From the NCBI RefSeq assembly GCF_024213375.1, contig NZ_JANAVJ010000006.1, positions 62,001-126,000 on the forward strand: a DNA stretch of 64,000 nucleotides. The letters run 5' to 3'. The stretch's first letter is position 1, and each line of letters begins with the position of its first letter. Shown here one piece after another: positions 1-7,556 of the stretch. The DNA is from Paenibacillus sp. MZ04-78.2 (lineage in GTDB: Bacteria; Bacillota; Bacilli; Paenibacillales; NBRC-103111). The translations under genes were made by a program, and so were the position numbers. The notes beneath the pieces are model-generated. The model searched no databases and was not told the DNA's origin. It saw only the letters and a list, made by a program, of their open reading frames with translations.

Positions 1-434
1 GACCAAGCGACGCCCAGAATGGGCGCTTGAGCCTGCGGCCACAGCAGCATCGATTTGAAAATGACCGCGGGATCACGCTCATAGCCGAAGCCGAACGATG
101 GCATCAGAAAATATATCGGGACGATGACGGCCATGATGACCCAGTATAACGGATAAATGCGGTAGAACCGTTTCAGCAGAAACGTTCTGAACAGCTCCGT
201 CCTTCCGAATTGTTCGCGGTACAGCGTGAACATTAAATAACCGGTCAAAGCGAAAAAAAACGTATACGCCCCTGAGCGTCCCATTTCGCTGATCCGGAGG
301 TAATTGTATCCGAAATAATGCTGGCCCGTTTGCGAAGCGTGAAATAGCATGACCAGCAGAACGGCAACGCCGCGGGCCGCTTGAATATAAAAAAAATTGT
401 GTTTCCGCTCCATTCCGCCCAGCCTTTCATGCAT
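1..434 (-). CDS. Acyltransferase-3 family membrane protein, N-terminal part
   Basis: The gene runs off the left edge, so only about the first 145 residues are seen. The reverse-strand frame opens MHERLGGMERKHNFF, followed by hydrophobic segments with the family hallmarks: a tract beginning RGVAVLLVMLFHAS (the catalytic-type His in the first membrane helix), then GYLMFTLYR and RFYRIYPLYW. These are typical of the OafA/YrhL membrane O-acyltransferases, which acylate cell-surface sugars or polymers. Two ATG starts fit, at 434 and 413. The inner one has the better ribosome site (AAAGGCTGGGCGGA, very close). The specific substrate cannot be told. Confidence 0.75.
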   Translation of the reverse strand, partial: MHERLGGMERKHNFFYIQAARGVAVLLVMLFHASQTGQHYFGYNYLRISEMGRSGAYTFFFALTGYLMFTLYREQFGRTELFRTFLLKRFYRIYPLYWVIMAVIVPIYFLMPSFGFGYERDPAVIFKSMLLWPQAQAPILGVAW

Positions 435-592
435 AGAATGCCTGCTTTTGTATAGCATTATGGCAGACAAGTATGAAGAAATCATGACATGAACCTGAAT
501 GCAAGCTGAAAATGGTTCGGACAAGAGAGGATAACTTTTAAAGCGGTAAGCAAAATCTTACTGGGCGGGGAAGTTCCTGCCATGTACGGCAG

Positions 593-928
593 CTACCGAC
601 GGATCGTGACCCGCGTGCCGATGGGGACAAGGCGGGCAAGCGCCAGCACGTCCTCGTTGTACATGCGGATGCACCCATGGGAGACGGCGTGACCGATGGA
701 CGAAGGGTTATTCGTACCGTGGATGCCGTAATGCGGGCGAGACAGTCCCATCCAGAAGGCGCCGAACGGCCCGCCCGGATGGGGCGCCTTGTTGATAATC
801 CTGTACTCGCCCACGGGCGACTGTGTCAGTATTTTGCCGATAGCGATCGGATACGAACGGATCACGCGGCTGCCTTCCAGCAGATGAAGCATCCGCTGTG
901 ACAAATCGACGATAATGCGGTATGGCAT
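593..928 (-). CDS. L,D-transpeptidase (YkuD domain only)
   Basis: A 111-residue protein that is essentially just the catalytic YkuD domain. It has the family signature HGTNN around residue 70 and the active-site stretch SHGCIRM, with His84 and Cys86. In this family the Cys forms an acyl enzyme with a peptidoglycan tetrapeptide and makes 3-3 cross-links. No signal peptide, LysM or membrane anchor is present, unlike most secreted relatives. This resembles the short Bacillus YkuD/YciB-type proteins, for which a spore role is often suggested. An AAGGAG site lies about 10 bases before the ATG. It is flanked downstream by an acyltransferase gene on the same strand and upstream by decayed DNA. Confidence 0.88.
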   Translation of the reverse strand: MPYRIIVDLSQRMLHLLEGSRVIRSYPIAIGKILTQSPVGEYRIINKAPHPGGPFGAFWMGLSRPHYGIHGTNNPSSIGHAVSHGCIRMYNEDVLALARLVPIGTRVTIRR

Positions 929-1002
929 GGGGAGCAGCTCCTTCGCAGAAGTTTCGCAAATATGCTACTACCATATGCACGGGAGCCTATCGGGGCGACG
1001 AA

Positions 1003-1062
1003 AAGAAAGCCCTTACCTTTAGGCATGGGATGAATCGGCTTGGGATAAGGGCTGTCTTTAGA
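1003..1062 (+). mobile_element. Possible remnant of an IS200/IS605-type (TnpB) element end
   Basis: The sequence contains an 8-bp inverted repeat, AGCCCTTA (1008-1015) and TAAGGGCT (1046-1053). It encloses CCTTTAGGCATGGGATGAAT, which resembles the conserved hairpin region at the right end of TnpB-only IS elements from Gram-positive bacteria. No TnpB or TnpA reading frame is next to it. The resemblance is from memory of the family and was not checked by alignment. Confidence 0.3.
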
Positions 1063-1077
1063 CACTCGTCCGCGGAC

Positions 1078-1164
1078 ACGTTCCGCATCGGCAACATCGG
1101 GGATGTGCATGCGGATGATATCGGGCGGCTGCTGGAGGCGGTCGGGCGCAACCGGTGTGGTTGA
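1078..1164 (+). pseudogene. Tail fragment of an alanine-glyoxylate/AEP-type aminotransferase
   Basis: Only the last 28 codons remain: FRIGNIGDVHADDIGRLLEA followed by a short tail and stop. This FRIGN-GDV...LL pattern is the usual C-terminus of class-V aminotransferases of the PhnW (2-aminoethylphosphonate-pyruvate) / serine-glyoxylate group. Nothing resembling the PLP-binding body of the enzyme precedes it. The segment just upstream is the possible IS-end remnant. From 1165 to 1362 no gene is visible, only a stranded ribosome-site-like AGGAGGGAA at about 1221 and a G/C-run inverted repeat near 1315-1335. Confidence 0.5.
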
Positions 1165-1362
1165 ACTGGCGAAGAATTTTCGTATCAACAGGATGTGGAT
1201 TGAACAAAGGTCTAAACAAGATAGGAGGGAACTAAGCTGTCGAATCAACGACGTGAATAGCATCAGCAGCATGGCCGATCTGGAGAAAGTTTGCGATTAA
1301 ACGGTTTGCGGCCGTCCCCCCCAAGGGGGAGGGTATGGCCTCTGGCGCGTTCCGCGGGGAAT

Positions 1363-2007
1363 TCATCCGCTTCCCCGCCCGTCGCCGTCCAGACCTCGTT
1401 GCTCCTCTTTGGCCGCAGCCACTCTTGTAAAATGCGCCTCGATTTTTTTGCTGAGAAACAGCGAACCCCCGATAAACAACACCACATAGAGCAGCTGAAA
1501 CGGCTCACGGACGAATCGCTCCAGATCGTGCCCGATGTACGAGACAGTGAAGATCATGATCGCTTTGCCGGCAGCTACAGCGATCAGAAACGTATGCAAG
1601 CGCATGCGCGCGGCCGCAGCCGCCATATTGACAAGCACAAACGGACCGACCGGAAACACGCTCAGCAGAAACACATAGCTGAACCCGTTGTGGCGGACCC
1701 ACCGCATGCTTTTTTCGACTTTGGGCTTGCGCTTCCACCGCTCGAAGTATGGATGGTCGGCCGCTTTGCGAATGATGAGGAAGGTCGTCAGGCAGCCGGT
1801 GATCATGCCGATCCACGAATATAGAAAGCCGAGCCATAAGCCGTATACCGCCGCATTGACTCCGACGATAACTAGCGTAGGCAGCGGAGGAACGAACGAC
1901 TTGGCGAACGTGAGCAGGATGCCGGGCAGCGGCCCCAGGGAACGGTATTGCTCCAGCCAATGCTTGATGTTGTCCTCTGTCAAATGCTGGATGATTGAAA
2001 AATCCAT
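1363..2007 (-). CDS. TVP38/TMEM64 (DedA-like) membrane protein
   Basis: A 214-residue integral membrane protein with several hydrophobic segments and the family core: FVPPLPTLVIVGVNAAVYG, then GMITGCLTTFLIIRKAA near residues 65-90, and FPVGPFVLVNMAAAAARM around 120-140. These fit the VTT (SNARE-associated) domain of YdjX/YtxB-type proteins, whose eukaryotic relatives act as lipid scramblases. The bacterial role is unsettled. The C-terminus is a hydrophilic, Gly/Arg-rich tail. A 45-codon membrane protein gene lies directly upstream on the same strand, so the two may be co-transcribed. Confidence 0.85.
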   Translation of the reverse strand: MDFSIIQHLTEDNIKHWLEQYRSLGPLPGILLTFAKSFVPPLPTLVIVGVNAAVYGLWLGFLYSWIGMITGCLTTFLIIRKAADHPYFERWKRKPKVEKSMRWVRHNGFSYVFLLSVFPVGPFVLVNMAAAAARMRLHTFLIAVAAGKAIMIFTVSYIGHDLERFVREPFQLLYVVLFIGGSLFLSKKIEAHFTRVAAAKEEQRGLDGDGRGSG

Positions 2008-2031
2008 GCTGATGCGATCACCCGAGTCCAG

Positions 2032-2169
2032 TTAGATTTTGTGCCAAGCGTAGCCGCTCAGCCATCGTTCTTGTTCTTCATAAAGATCGTAACGCAGTCT
2101 CGGATAGAAGGGAAGGCAGGCCACAATAATGACACAGATGGCGGTCATGATCCATACCCATTTTTTCAA
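2032..2169 (-). CDS. 45-residue single-pass membrane protein
   Basis: A short frame starting with TTG at 2169, preceded by a strong purine-rich site (AGGGGGGGA) 1-2 bases further than the minimum spacing. The product begins MKKWVWIMTAICVIIVACL, a Lys-Lys start and one membrane helix, and continues with a polar tail rich in Tyr, Arg and Glu. It lies 24 bases upstream of the TVP38 gene on the same strand. I do not recognise a family. The Lys-rich start, single helix and ribosome site make translation plausible. Confidence 0.5.
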   Translation of the reverse strand: MKKWVWIMTAICVIIVACLPFYPRLRYDLYEEQERWLSGYAWHKI

Positions 2170-2212
2170 ATCCCCCCCTGTCCTGTCGGGCAGCGTGTAC
2201 GGAAAGCGGGCG

Positions 2213-3163
2213 TCACGTTTCCAGTAAAACCTTGCCCGTTTCGGTCAAGTCGTATCCGCCGATGGAGCGCAGCTCGCCGAGAAAGACGTCCGATTGCAGG
2301 ATACGCCGGACCGCTTCGATCCATTCGCGGTTATCCGGCTTTTTCAGCATTACGAGATCGTAACGTTCCCGGATCAGCGGGATAAAATCAACGCCTCCGA
2401 CGATGCTCGCCGCTTTCTCGATCCCGACCCCGACATCGGCCTCGCCCGCAGCGACTTTACCGGCTACGCCCATATGGCTGGATTCCTCCGCCTCATAGCC
2501 GGCAATGCGGCCCGGAGCGATGCCGTGCAGTCGAAGCTGCTCGTCCAGCAGCACACGTGCGCCGGAGCCTTTCTCCCGGTTGGCGATACGCAGGCCGGGC
2601 TGTGCGAGATCATCCCAGCTCCGCAGTCCTTTCGGATTGCCCCGCGGCACATAAAGCCCTGCATTCCGGGTAACCAGATGCACGACGATATACGAAAAGC
2701 CGACCAGCAGCTTGCGGATATACGGAATATTGTATTCCCCGGTATCGCCATCCAGCAGATGCGTGCTCACGATATCCGATTCGCCGCGGTACATCGAGAT
2801 CAGGCTGTCCAAGCTGCCGACATACGAGCGGAGCGGGCGGACGCCGGGCGCTTGCTTCTCCAGATGCTTGGCTAACATGTCGAGGCTGATATCCTGCCCT
2901 GTGATGACGAGCGGACGGCTGCCCGAAAAAAAAACGGCCTCCGGTCTTGAGGAACCGGACGACGCCGGAGCGGCTGCGGGCGGTATACGGCCTTCGCGGG
3001 TTTTGGCTTTATAGGCTTCCAGATCCGCGGCGTCGATACGCATTTGCTTGCCGACGCGATAGGCGGGAAGCTCGCCCTTTTTGATCAAGTCGTACACCGT
3101 CAGCTTGGATATTTTCAAAAGCTTCGCGATTTCTTCAGTTGTATAGGAAACGTCGTTGGTCAT
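2213..3163 (-). CDS. HTH regulator with periplasmic-binding-protein-like sensor domain, likely molybdate-responsive
   Basis: The 316-residue protein starts with an excisionase/MerR-like helix-turn-helix (YTTEEIAKLLKISKLTVYDLIKKG then YRVGKQMRI, residues about 6-45). After a Pro/Ala/Ser-rich linker there is a PBP-superfamily domain like those that sense tungstate/molybdate: ITGQDISLDMLAKHLE, then DIVSTHLLDGDTGEYN, FVNREKGSGAR-like NREKGSGARVLLD, and DVGVGIEKAA. It is divergent from modAB, with a promoter and imperfect palindrome between them, so it most likely controls molybdate uptake. The family link is known; the ligand is inferred from context. Confidence 0.8.
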   Translation of the reverse strand: MTNDVSYTTEEIAKLLKISKLTVYDLIKKGELPAYRVGKQMRIDAADLEAYKAKTREGRIPPAAAPASSGSSRPEAVFFSGSRPLVITGQDISLDMLAKHLEKQAPGVRPLRSYVGSLDSLISMYRGESDIVSTHLLDGDTGEYNIPYIRKLLVGFSYIVVHLVTRNAGLYVPRGNPKGLRSWDDLAQPGLRIANREKGSGARVLLDEQLRLHGIAPGRIAGYEAEESSHMGVAGKVAAGEADVGVGIEKAASIVGGVDFIPLIRERYDLVMLKKPDNREWIEAVRRILQSDVFLGELRSIGGYDLTETGKVLLET

Positions 3164-3282
3164 GACGCTGAAACCTCCCGTCTTGCATTCGTCTTCGCAG
3201 GCATCGCCGGTCTTGCTCCCGGCTTGGACACGAAGTCGTCACGTCTATCATACGATGGAAGCGGTAACGATTCAAACCGCTG

Positions 3283-3338
3283 TTTACAGGCTTCCTTTTT
3301 TTCGCTTATAATGAGTTTCGAACTAATTATAGCTAGTT
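3283..3338 (+). promoter_or_regulatory. modAB promoter and likely operator
   Basis: TTTACA (3283-3288) and TATAAT (3307-3312) are 18 bases apart and form a good sigma-A promoter for modA. Just downstream, 3321-3338 is an 18-bp imperfect palindrome (AACTAATTATAGCTAGTT), well placed for a repressor, presumably the divergently encoded HTH/binding-domain protein. Confidence 0.6.
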
Positions 3339-3375
3339 ATATCTAAACATAATTAAATAGATAGGAGAGGGTATT

Positions 3376-4230
3376 ATGCGCAAAATCATTGCTTCTTGTT
3401 TATTCCTGCTGCTTGCTTTATCTCTAGCCATCGGGCTAACAGGCTGTGGCGGAGCCAAGCCGACTCCGGCAGACGCGCCGAAAGCCGGGCAAGAGAAGAG
3501 CCAGGCCAGCCAAGCTGCCCCCGCTGAGAAGGTGGAACTGACCGTATCCGCCGCGGCGAGCTTGACCGACGCGCTCAAGGAAATCCAGACCGCTTATGAA
3601 AGCAAGAACGCCAACATCAAGCTGAACTTCAACTTCGGGGCTTCCGGCGCACTGCAGCAGCAGATCGAGCAGGGCGCTCCTGCCGACGTGTTCCTGTCCG
3701 CCGCCGCCAAAAATATGAAGGCGCTGGTGGACAAGCAGCTTGTCGATGCGGCGCAGCAGAAAAGCCTGCTCGTCAACGAGCTTGTCGTCGTCGTACCGGA
3801 AGGCGGCAAAGCGCAGGTCGGCACGGTGGGCGATTTGGCGAAGCCGGAAGTGAAGCACGTGGCCATCGGGGAGCCGGAATCCGTACCGGCGGGCGGTTAT
3901 GCCAAGGAAGCGCTGACGAACGCGAAGCAGTGGGACGCTTTGCAGCCGAAGCTCGTCATGGCGAAAGACGTGCGGCAGGTGCTGACCTACGTCGAATCGG
4001 GCAACGCGGAAGCGGGCTTCGTCTACAAGACGGATGCGCTCACGTCCAAGAAGGTCAAGATCGCCTTCAACGTCGATCCGAAAACCTACAAGCCGGTCGA
4101 ATATCCGGCCGGTATCGTCAAAGCGACGAAGCATGCCAAAGAAGCCGAAGCCTTCTACACGTACCTGCAGAGTAAAGAGGCGGCGGACGTGTTCGCGAAG
4201 TACGGCTTCGCCGTTCCTGCCGGGAAGTAG
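3376..4230 (+). CDS. modA: Molybdate ABC transporter substrate-binding lipoprotein
   Basis: A 284-residue secreted lipoprotein with a lipobox ending LTGC (Cys24) and a charged linker. The ModA fold starts at LTVSAAASLTDALKEIQTAYE and continues through NFGASGALQQQIEQGAPADVF, the oxyanion-binding loops typical of molybdate/tungstate binders, with GEPESVPAGGYAKEAL in the second lobe. It captures molybdate outside the membrane for ModB. The ATG at 3376 follows GGAGAGGG. modB follows after 5 bases. Confidence 0.93.
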   Translation: MRKIIASCLFLLLALSLAIGLTGCGGAKPTPADAPKAGQEKSQASQAAPAEKVELTVSAAASLTDALKEIQTAYESKNANIKLNFNFGASGALQQQIEQGAPADVFLSAAAKNMKALVDKQLVDAAQQKSLLVNELVVVVPEGGKAQVGTVGDLAKPEVKHVAIGEPESVPAGGYAKEALTNAKQWDALQPKLVMAKDVRQVLTYVESGNAEAGFVYKTDALTSKKVKIAFNVDPKTYKPVEYPAGIVKATKHAKEAEAFYTYLQSKEAADVFAKYGFAVPAGK

Positions 4231-4235
4231 CCGGC

Positions 4236-4901
4236 ATGCCTGGCCTCGATTGGAACGCTTTTCTGTCGCCGGTCCTGCTGTCGGTCAAAGTATCGCTGTT
4301 TGCTAGCGCGCTGGTGTTCCTCCTCGGGATCGCTGCGGCATGGGGCTTGTCCCGCCGTGCGTTTCCGGGCAAAACGCTGCTGGAAACCGCGCTGATGCTG
4401 CCGCTGGTGCTTCCTCCGACCGTGATCGGCTTCATCCTGCTGGTGCTTCTTGGCAAGAAGAGCTGGTTCGGCCGCTGGCTCGAAGAATGGTTTACGGCCC
4501 CGCTCATCTTTACTTGGTGGGCCGCCGTCATCGCCTCAGTCGTGGTCGCCTTTCCGCTCGTGTACCAAACGATGAAGGTCGGCTTCGCTTCGGTCGACCG
4601 CAACCTGGAGGACGCCGCGCGCTCCGCGGGCGCAGGCGAGTGGCAGGTGCTCCGCTTCATTACGCTGCCGCTGGCCTGGCGCTCCCTCGCTACGGCTTAC
4701 ATTCTGGGCTTCGCCCGGGCGCTCGGCGAATTCGGGGCGACACTGATGATCGCCGGCAACATCTCGGGCAAGACGCAGACGGTTCCGACCGCGATCTATA
4801 TGGCGGTGGAATCCGGCCGCATGACGCTCGCCTGGTGGTGGACCGGCTCGATCATCGTCATTTCGTTTATGATGATGCTGATTGTGAATAAAAAAAAGTA
4901 A
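4236..4901 (+). CDS. modB: Molybdate ABC transporter permease
   Basis: A 221-residue inner-membrane permease with about five to six helices and the ABC-coupling (EAA) loop DAARSAGAGEWQVLRFITLPLAW followed by ALGEFGATLMIAGNI, which is diagnostic of ModB/CysT-type permeases. It starts 5 bases after modA. No ATP-binding subunit (modC) follows: the stop codon overlaps a strong terminator. The ATPase must come from elsewhere, or be a multitask subunit. Confidence 0.93.
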   Translation: MPGLDWNAFLSPVLLSVKVSLFASALVFLLGIAAAWGLSRRAFPGKTLLETALMLPLVLPPTVIGFILLVLLGKKSWFGRWLEEWFTAPLIFTWWAAVIASVVVAFPLVYQTMKVGFASVDRNLEDAARSAGAGEWQVLRFITLPLAWRSLATAYILGFARALGEFGATLMIAGNISGKTQTVPTAIYMAVESGRMTLAWWWTGSIIVISFMMMLIVNKKK

Positions 4902-4930
4902 GACCACGGAATCTATCCGTGGTCTTCTCT
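4900..4930 (+). terminator. Terminator after modB
   Basis: A perfect 11-bp stem, AAGACCACGGA / TCCGTGGTCTT, with a 5-base loop, followed by a short T-rich run. It begins within the modB stop codon and probably also serves the convergent doxX-like gene. Confidence 0.85.
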
Positions 4931-4944
4931 ATTGTATGCTTGCG

Positions 4945-5502
4945 TTACACGCCCATGGGGGCACGGGTGCCGCCGGTGGTTTTGTTGGGATCGTGACCGT
5001 CCCCGCCTTTGTTCATCTTACGGAACGCTTTGCGGAGGTAAGGCAACACGTAGTAGTCGCCGCCGAATTTGCCGGCGTTAGCTCCTGCGGCCAAGACGAT
5101 GAAGCCAAGGAGCACCAGCCAAGGGTTCGTGCTTACGGTTCCGGCGAACAGAAACATGAAGTTCATCATTAATCCGAAGAAGGCGGCCGCTGCCGTCAGC
5201 GTCCCGAGAATTAGGCCGAGGCCGACGAGAAACTCACCGAGCGGGATCAGGAAGTTGATCAGCTTCGCGTTAGGTAAAGCGAAGTTTTGCAGGAACGCCG
5301 TGAAGGTCGGGTACATCAATTCGTTTGTGGCTTTGTCCATTGCCGGTTTGGCAATAGCGCCCTTCAGGAAGCCGGTGGCGTCGAACCCGCCGGTTAGTTT
5401 GTGGAACCCGGCCATAAGCCACGTCCATCCGACGTATACGCGTAATATGAGCAGCAAGCCGGCAGCATACACGTTTTCTCTTAACCATTTCATAATCATC
5501 AT
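4945..5502 (-). CDS. DoxX family membrane protein
   Basis: A 185-residue membrane protein with four helices typical of DoxX/YfiD/CatD-type proteins: LLILRVYVGWTWLMAGFHKL near the start, LINFLIPLGEFLVGLGLILG in the middle, and NPWLVLLGFIVLAAGANAGKFGGDY towards the end, with a polar His/Asp/Asn tail. Relatives are linked to quinone, thiol or sulphur redox stress, but the role is undefined. The start at 5502 is chosen because AAAGGGAG lies 6-8 bases upstream. Earlier ATGs at 5559 and 5550 have no ribosome site. A palindrome upstream suggests repressor control. Confidence 0.85.
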   Translation of the reverse strand: MMIMKWLRENVYAAGLLLILRVYVGWTWLMAGFHKLTGGFDATGFLKGAIAKPAMDKATNELMYPTFTAFLQNFALPNAKLINFLIPLGEFLVGLGLILGTLTAAAAFFGLMMNFMFLFAGTVSTNPWLVLLGFIVLAAGANAGKFGGDYYVLPYLRKAFRKMNKGGDGHDPNKTTGGTRAPMGV

Positions 5503-5526
5503 AATCGCTCCCTTTGTTCTCGATTT

Positions 5527-5544
5527 GTGTCTAAATTTTGACAC
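5527..5544 (-). promoter_or_regulatory. 18-bp palindrome upstream of the DoxX gene, probable operator
   Basis: GTGTC...GACAC form a palindrome around a central AAATTT core with only one mismatched pair. It sits 25 bases before the start codon, in an AT-rich leader. This size and symmetry suit a dimeric MarR/HxlR-type repressor, which often control DoxX genes. No such regulator gene is adjacent. Confidence 0.5.
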
Positions 5545-6155
5545 ATTCATTTTTTTCATTATTGCACATCGCTAAAGAGATGAAGAGGGATAAATTACCA
5601 TCATTAAGGGATAATATCCATTTAAACTTATAGGATTAAAAGGATCATCTTTGAAATCATTCGACTTTTTTCCAAGACTCGTGAAAATATTCACAAACTT
5701 CTACAAGAAAAAATGTTCGCCTGCTTTCCAATAAGGTAAAACTATCTTTTCATACAAGATCGGTTGCTATAGCAGTGTCGGCGGTTGGATCGGGAACGAA
5801 GCACCGTGTTCATATCGCATGTTCCTTTCCTTTGATTGATGTCGGGATTTGTTTCCTCCCTACGCCTTTACTATAGCATGTCCGAGAGAAAATTGGTGTG
5901 AAAAAAATCACAAAGTCAGTCGAAAAATGGTTGATCCTGTTGTTTCGGTGTTATTATTGTCGAGGATTCGACATGTGCTTCCGGATTCTTTTCGCATTTA
6001 AAGTGCTGTAACCTGCCAAAAGAATGGGTTCGTCTCCTTAAATGATCCTCCTCACTCGTCCATACCGATTATTCGTCTTCTGCATACATTGATATTACGA
6101 ATATCCGATTTGGGGAGTATGGCGGGTATTCAATTTTGTCGAAGGAGTGATCAAT
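5545..6155. other. AT-rich intergenic region without a convincing gene
   Basis: About 600 bases between the divergent DoxX and YjcZ-like genes. I see no domain-bearing frame. A 17-codon ATG frame on the minus strand (5769-5822) has AAAGGAAAGG before it but no recognisable product. The stretch probably holds promoters for both neighbours. Confidence 0.4.
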
Positions 6156-6248
6156 GTGGGTGGTTTCGGCGGTTTCACATCGACAGGCGTCATCCTGGTT
6201 CTGTTCATTCTGCTTGTGATTGTCAGCTGCAGCGCCTTGTTCATCTGA
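6156..6248 (+). CDS. YjcZ-family small sporulation-type protein
   Basis: A 30-residue frame starting at GTG 6156 with GAAGGAGTGATCAAT before it. A Gly/Phe-rich start (VGGFGGFTST) is followed by one very hydrophobic helix, GVILVLFILLVIVSCSALFI, ending at the stop. This is the layout of YjcZ-type proteins of spore formers: a short glycine-rich head and a single membrane helix. Their role is unknown, though some are found in spores. A terminator follows directly. Confidence 0.75.
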   Translation: MGGFGGFTSTGVILVLFILLVIVSCSALFI

Positions 6249-6271
6249 GCTTCACACGTGAAAACAACGGC

Positions 6272-6303
6272 AAGCCGGGCGCCTGTGAGGGCCCGGCTCT
6301 TTC
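6272..6303 (+). terminator. Terminator after the YjcZ-like gene
   Basis: An 8-bp GC-rich stem AGCCGGGC / GCCCGGCT with a 10-base loop, followed by CTTTCC. Confidence 0.7.
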
Positions 6304-6347
6304 CAATTGAAGCGGGCTATGAACATTAGGAGAAAAGTGGTAACCCA

Positions 6348-6409
6348 TTGACAACGAGAATGATAACCATTATCATTTGTATTATGCATGTTATTGAGAA
6401 TCATTATCA
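6348..6409 (+). promoter_or_regulatory. Promoter with two Fur boxes
   Basis: TTGACA (6348-6353) and TATCAT (6371-6376) are 17 bases apart. A near-perfect 7-1-7 Fur box, TGATAACCATTATCA (6361-6375), covers the -10 region, and a second, TGAGAATCATTATCA (6395-6409), lies just downstream. Iron repression of the following pair of genes is very likely. Confidence 0.88.
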
Positions 6410-6432
6410 TATAATAAAAGGAGGAGCCGTCC

Positions 6433-6627
6433 GTGGGTTTGCTGTATGAGCTGATCAGGCAAAGGAACCTTAGCCTGGCAGGCAGCATTGCGGACCGTTC
6501 GATTCCTGTCAGACCACAGTCGCAGCCGGAAGAGCTGGTACGGTTCATACATACAGAGGATATCGGTTCAAATGTTGGAAGACGGAAAGGCTCAGGGGAC
6601 TTCGCAAGAGCGCCCGAGCGCCAATAA
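6433..6627 (+). CDS. Fur-controlled 64-residue protein of unknown function
   Basis: It starts at GTG 6433, eight bases after AAAGGAGGAG, directly below the two Fur boxes. The next gene begins 24 bases after its stop. The product starts MGLLYELIRQRNLSLAGSI and ends in a basic, Arg/Gly-rich tail. It has no Cys, no signal peptide and no membrane helix. I recognise no family. It may be a leader-type small protein or the degraded end of a larger one, but the strong ribosome site and Fur context argue that it is translated. Confidence 0.55.
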   Translation: MGLLYELIRQRNLSLAGSIADRSIPVRPQSQPEELVRFIHTEDIGSNVGRRKGSGDFARAPERQ

Positions 6628-6651
6628 CCGAAACGGGAAGGGAGAGCGGCA

Positions 6652-7470
6652 ATGGGGCAGGCAAGGAATGAAGCGCTGGCGGAGCAAGGTCTCGGCGAAC
6701 TGGAGGCGCAGTTTTTTTTCATACGGGAGCTTCCCGACGAAGGGGAATTATCGGTCAAGCTGTCGCAGCTGTTCGAATGTCGGCATGTGGACATGCTTCT
6801 GACGAATTACGGCAAATATATCCGCGCGTTGGATGAGCAAGCGCCAGCCACTTATTTTAGCAGCTGGCTCGGAACCCTGTGCGCGGCGCAGCAGCATATG
6901 ATCAGCCGGCATGATGCGGCGTTCGATTTTTCGCCGGGCAATCTGACAGCCAATTTGTATCTGAAGGAAGGCCGCCCGATGTTCGGGTTCCGGCTGCATG
7001 ATGCCAGAACGTTGTCGGTGCCTGAGGGGGACCGGACCGAGTGGAGGCGTCAAGTGCTCTCCGCTTTATACGGAGAGACGCTTCGGCCGCTGCTTGCATC
7101 GCTGGCGCAAGCGGCAGGGCTCGATGCGGGGCAATTGTGGGGGCAGATCGCGACCCGGATGTACTATGCGCGGGATATGGCTGTTGCCCAAGCGGACAGC
7201 GAAGAGCTTCGGGCTAAGCTGACGGAGGACTTTCAGGCGCTGCTGTCGGACTTGCCGCCGGACGTATTCGGCCGGCCGCGGCATCCGCTCGATGTGAAGT
7301 TCCGCTACGTCGACGACCCGCGCAAGCCCGGAGAGCAGCTGCGGATGAAAGTCAGCTGCTGCCTCGCTTACAAGACGGATACGGATCACGGATATTGCTA
7401 TACCTGTCCGCGGATGAGCAGTGCCGAGCGCGAGGAACGGAAGCTCAAGCTGCTCGCGGGCGCGAAATAA
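6652..7470 (+). CDS. FhuF-like siderophore-iron reductase
   Basis: A 272-residue cytoplasmic protein ending in the FhuF [2Fe-2S] motif: Cys236-Cys237, eleven residues, Cys249, two residues, Cys252 (SCC...YCYTCP). The N-terminal 200 residues are the helical IucA/IucC-C-terminal-like (FhuF) domain, with FSSWLGTLCAAQQHMISRHD and FDFSPGNLTANLY. The family reduces Fe(III) in imported siderophores to free the iron. The ATG at 6652 follows GGGAAGGGAGAG. It is the second gene of a Fur-box operon and fits with the siderophore importer at 44.8-49.4 kb. Confidence 0.85.
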   Translation: MGQARNEALAEQGLGELEAQFFFIRELPDEGELSVKLSQLFECRHVDMLLTNYGKYIRALDEQAPATYFSSWLGTLCAAQQHMISRHDAAFDFSPGNLTANLYLKEGRPMFGFRLHDARTLSVPEGDRTEWRRQVLSALYGETLRPLLASLAQAAGLDAGQLWGQIATRMYYARDMAVAQADSEELRAKLTEDFQALLSDLPPDVFGRPRHPLDVKFRYVDDPRKPGEQLRMKVSCCLAYKTDTDHGYCYTCPRMSSAEREERKLKLLAGAK

Positions 7471-7556
7471 CGAGAATCGAAGGCATACGCGATAAAAATA
7501 CATGCACGGAAGGCTCTCTCAGGAGATAGCCCGTTAACGAAAAGGAGGCTCGAAAC

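Noticed and set aside
5769-5822. A 17-codon minus-strand frame in the DoxX/YjcZ intergenic region
   Set aside because: A weak ribosome site and no recognisable feature; could be chance.
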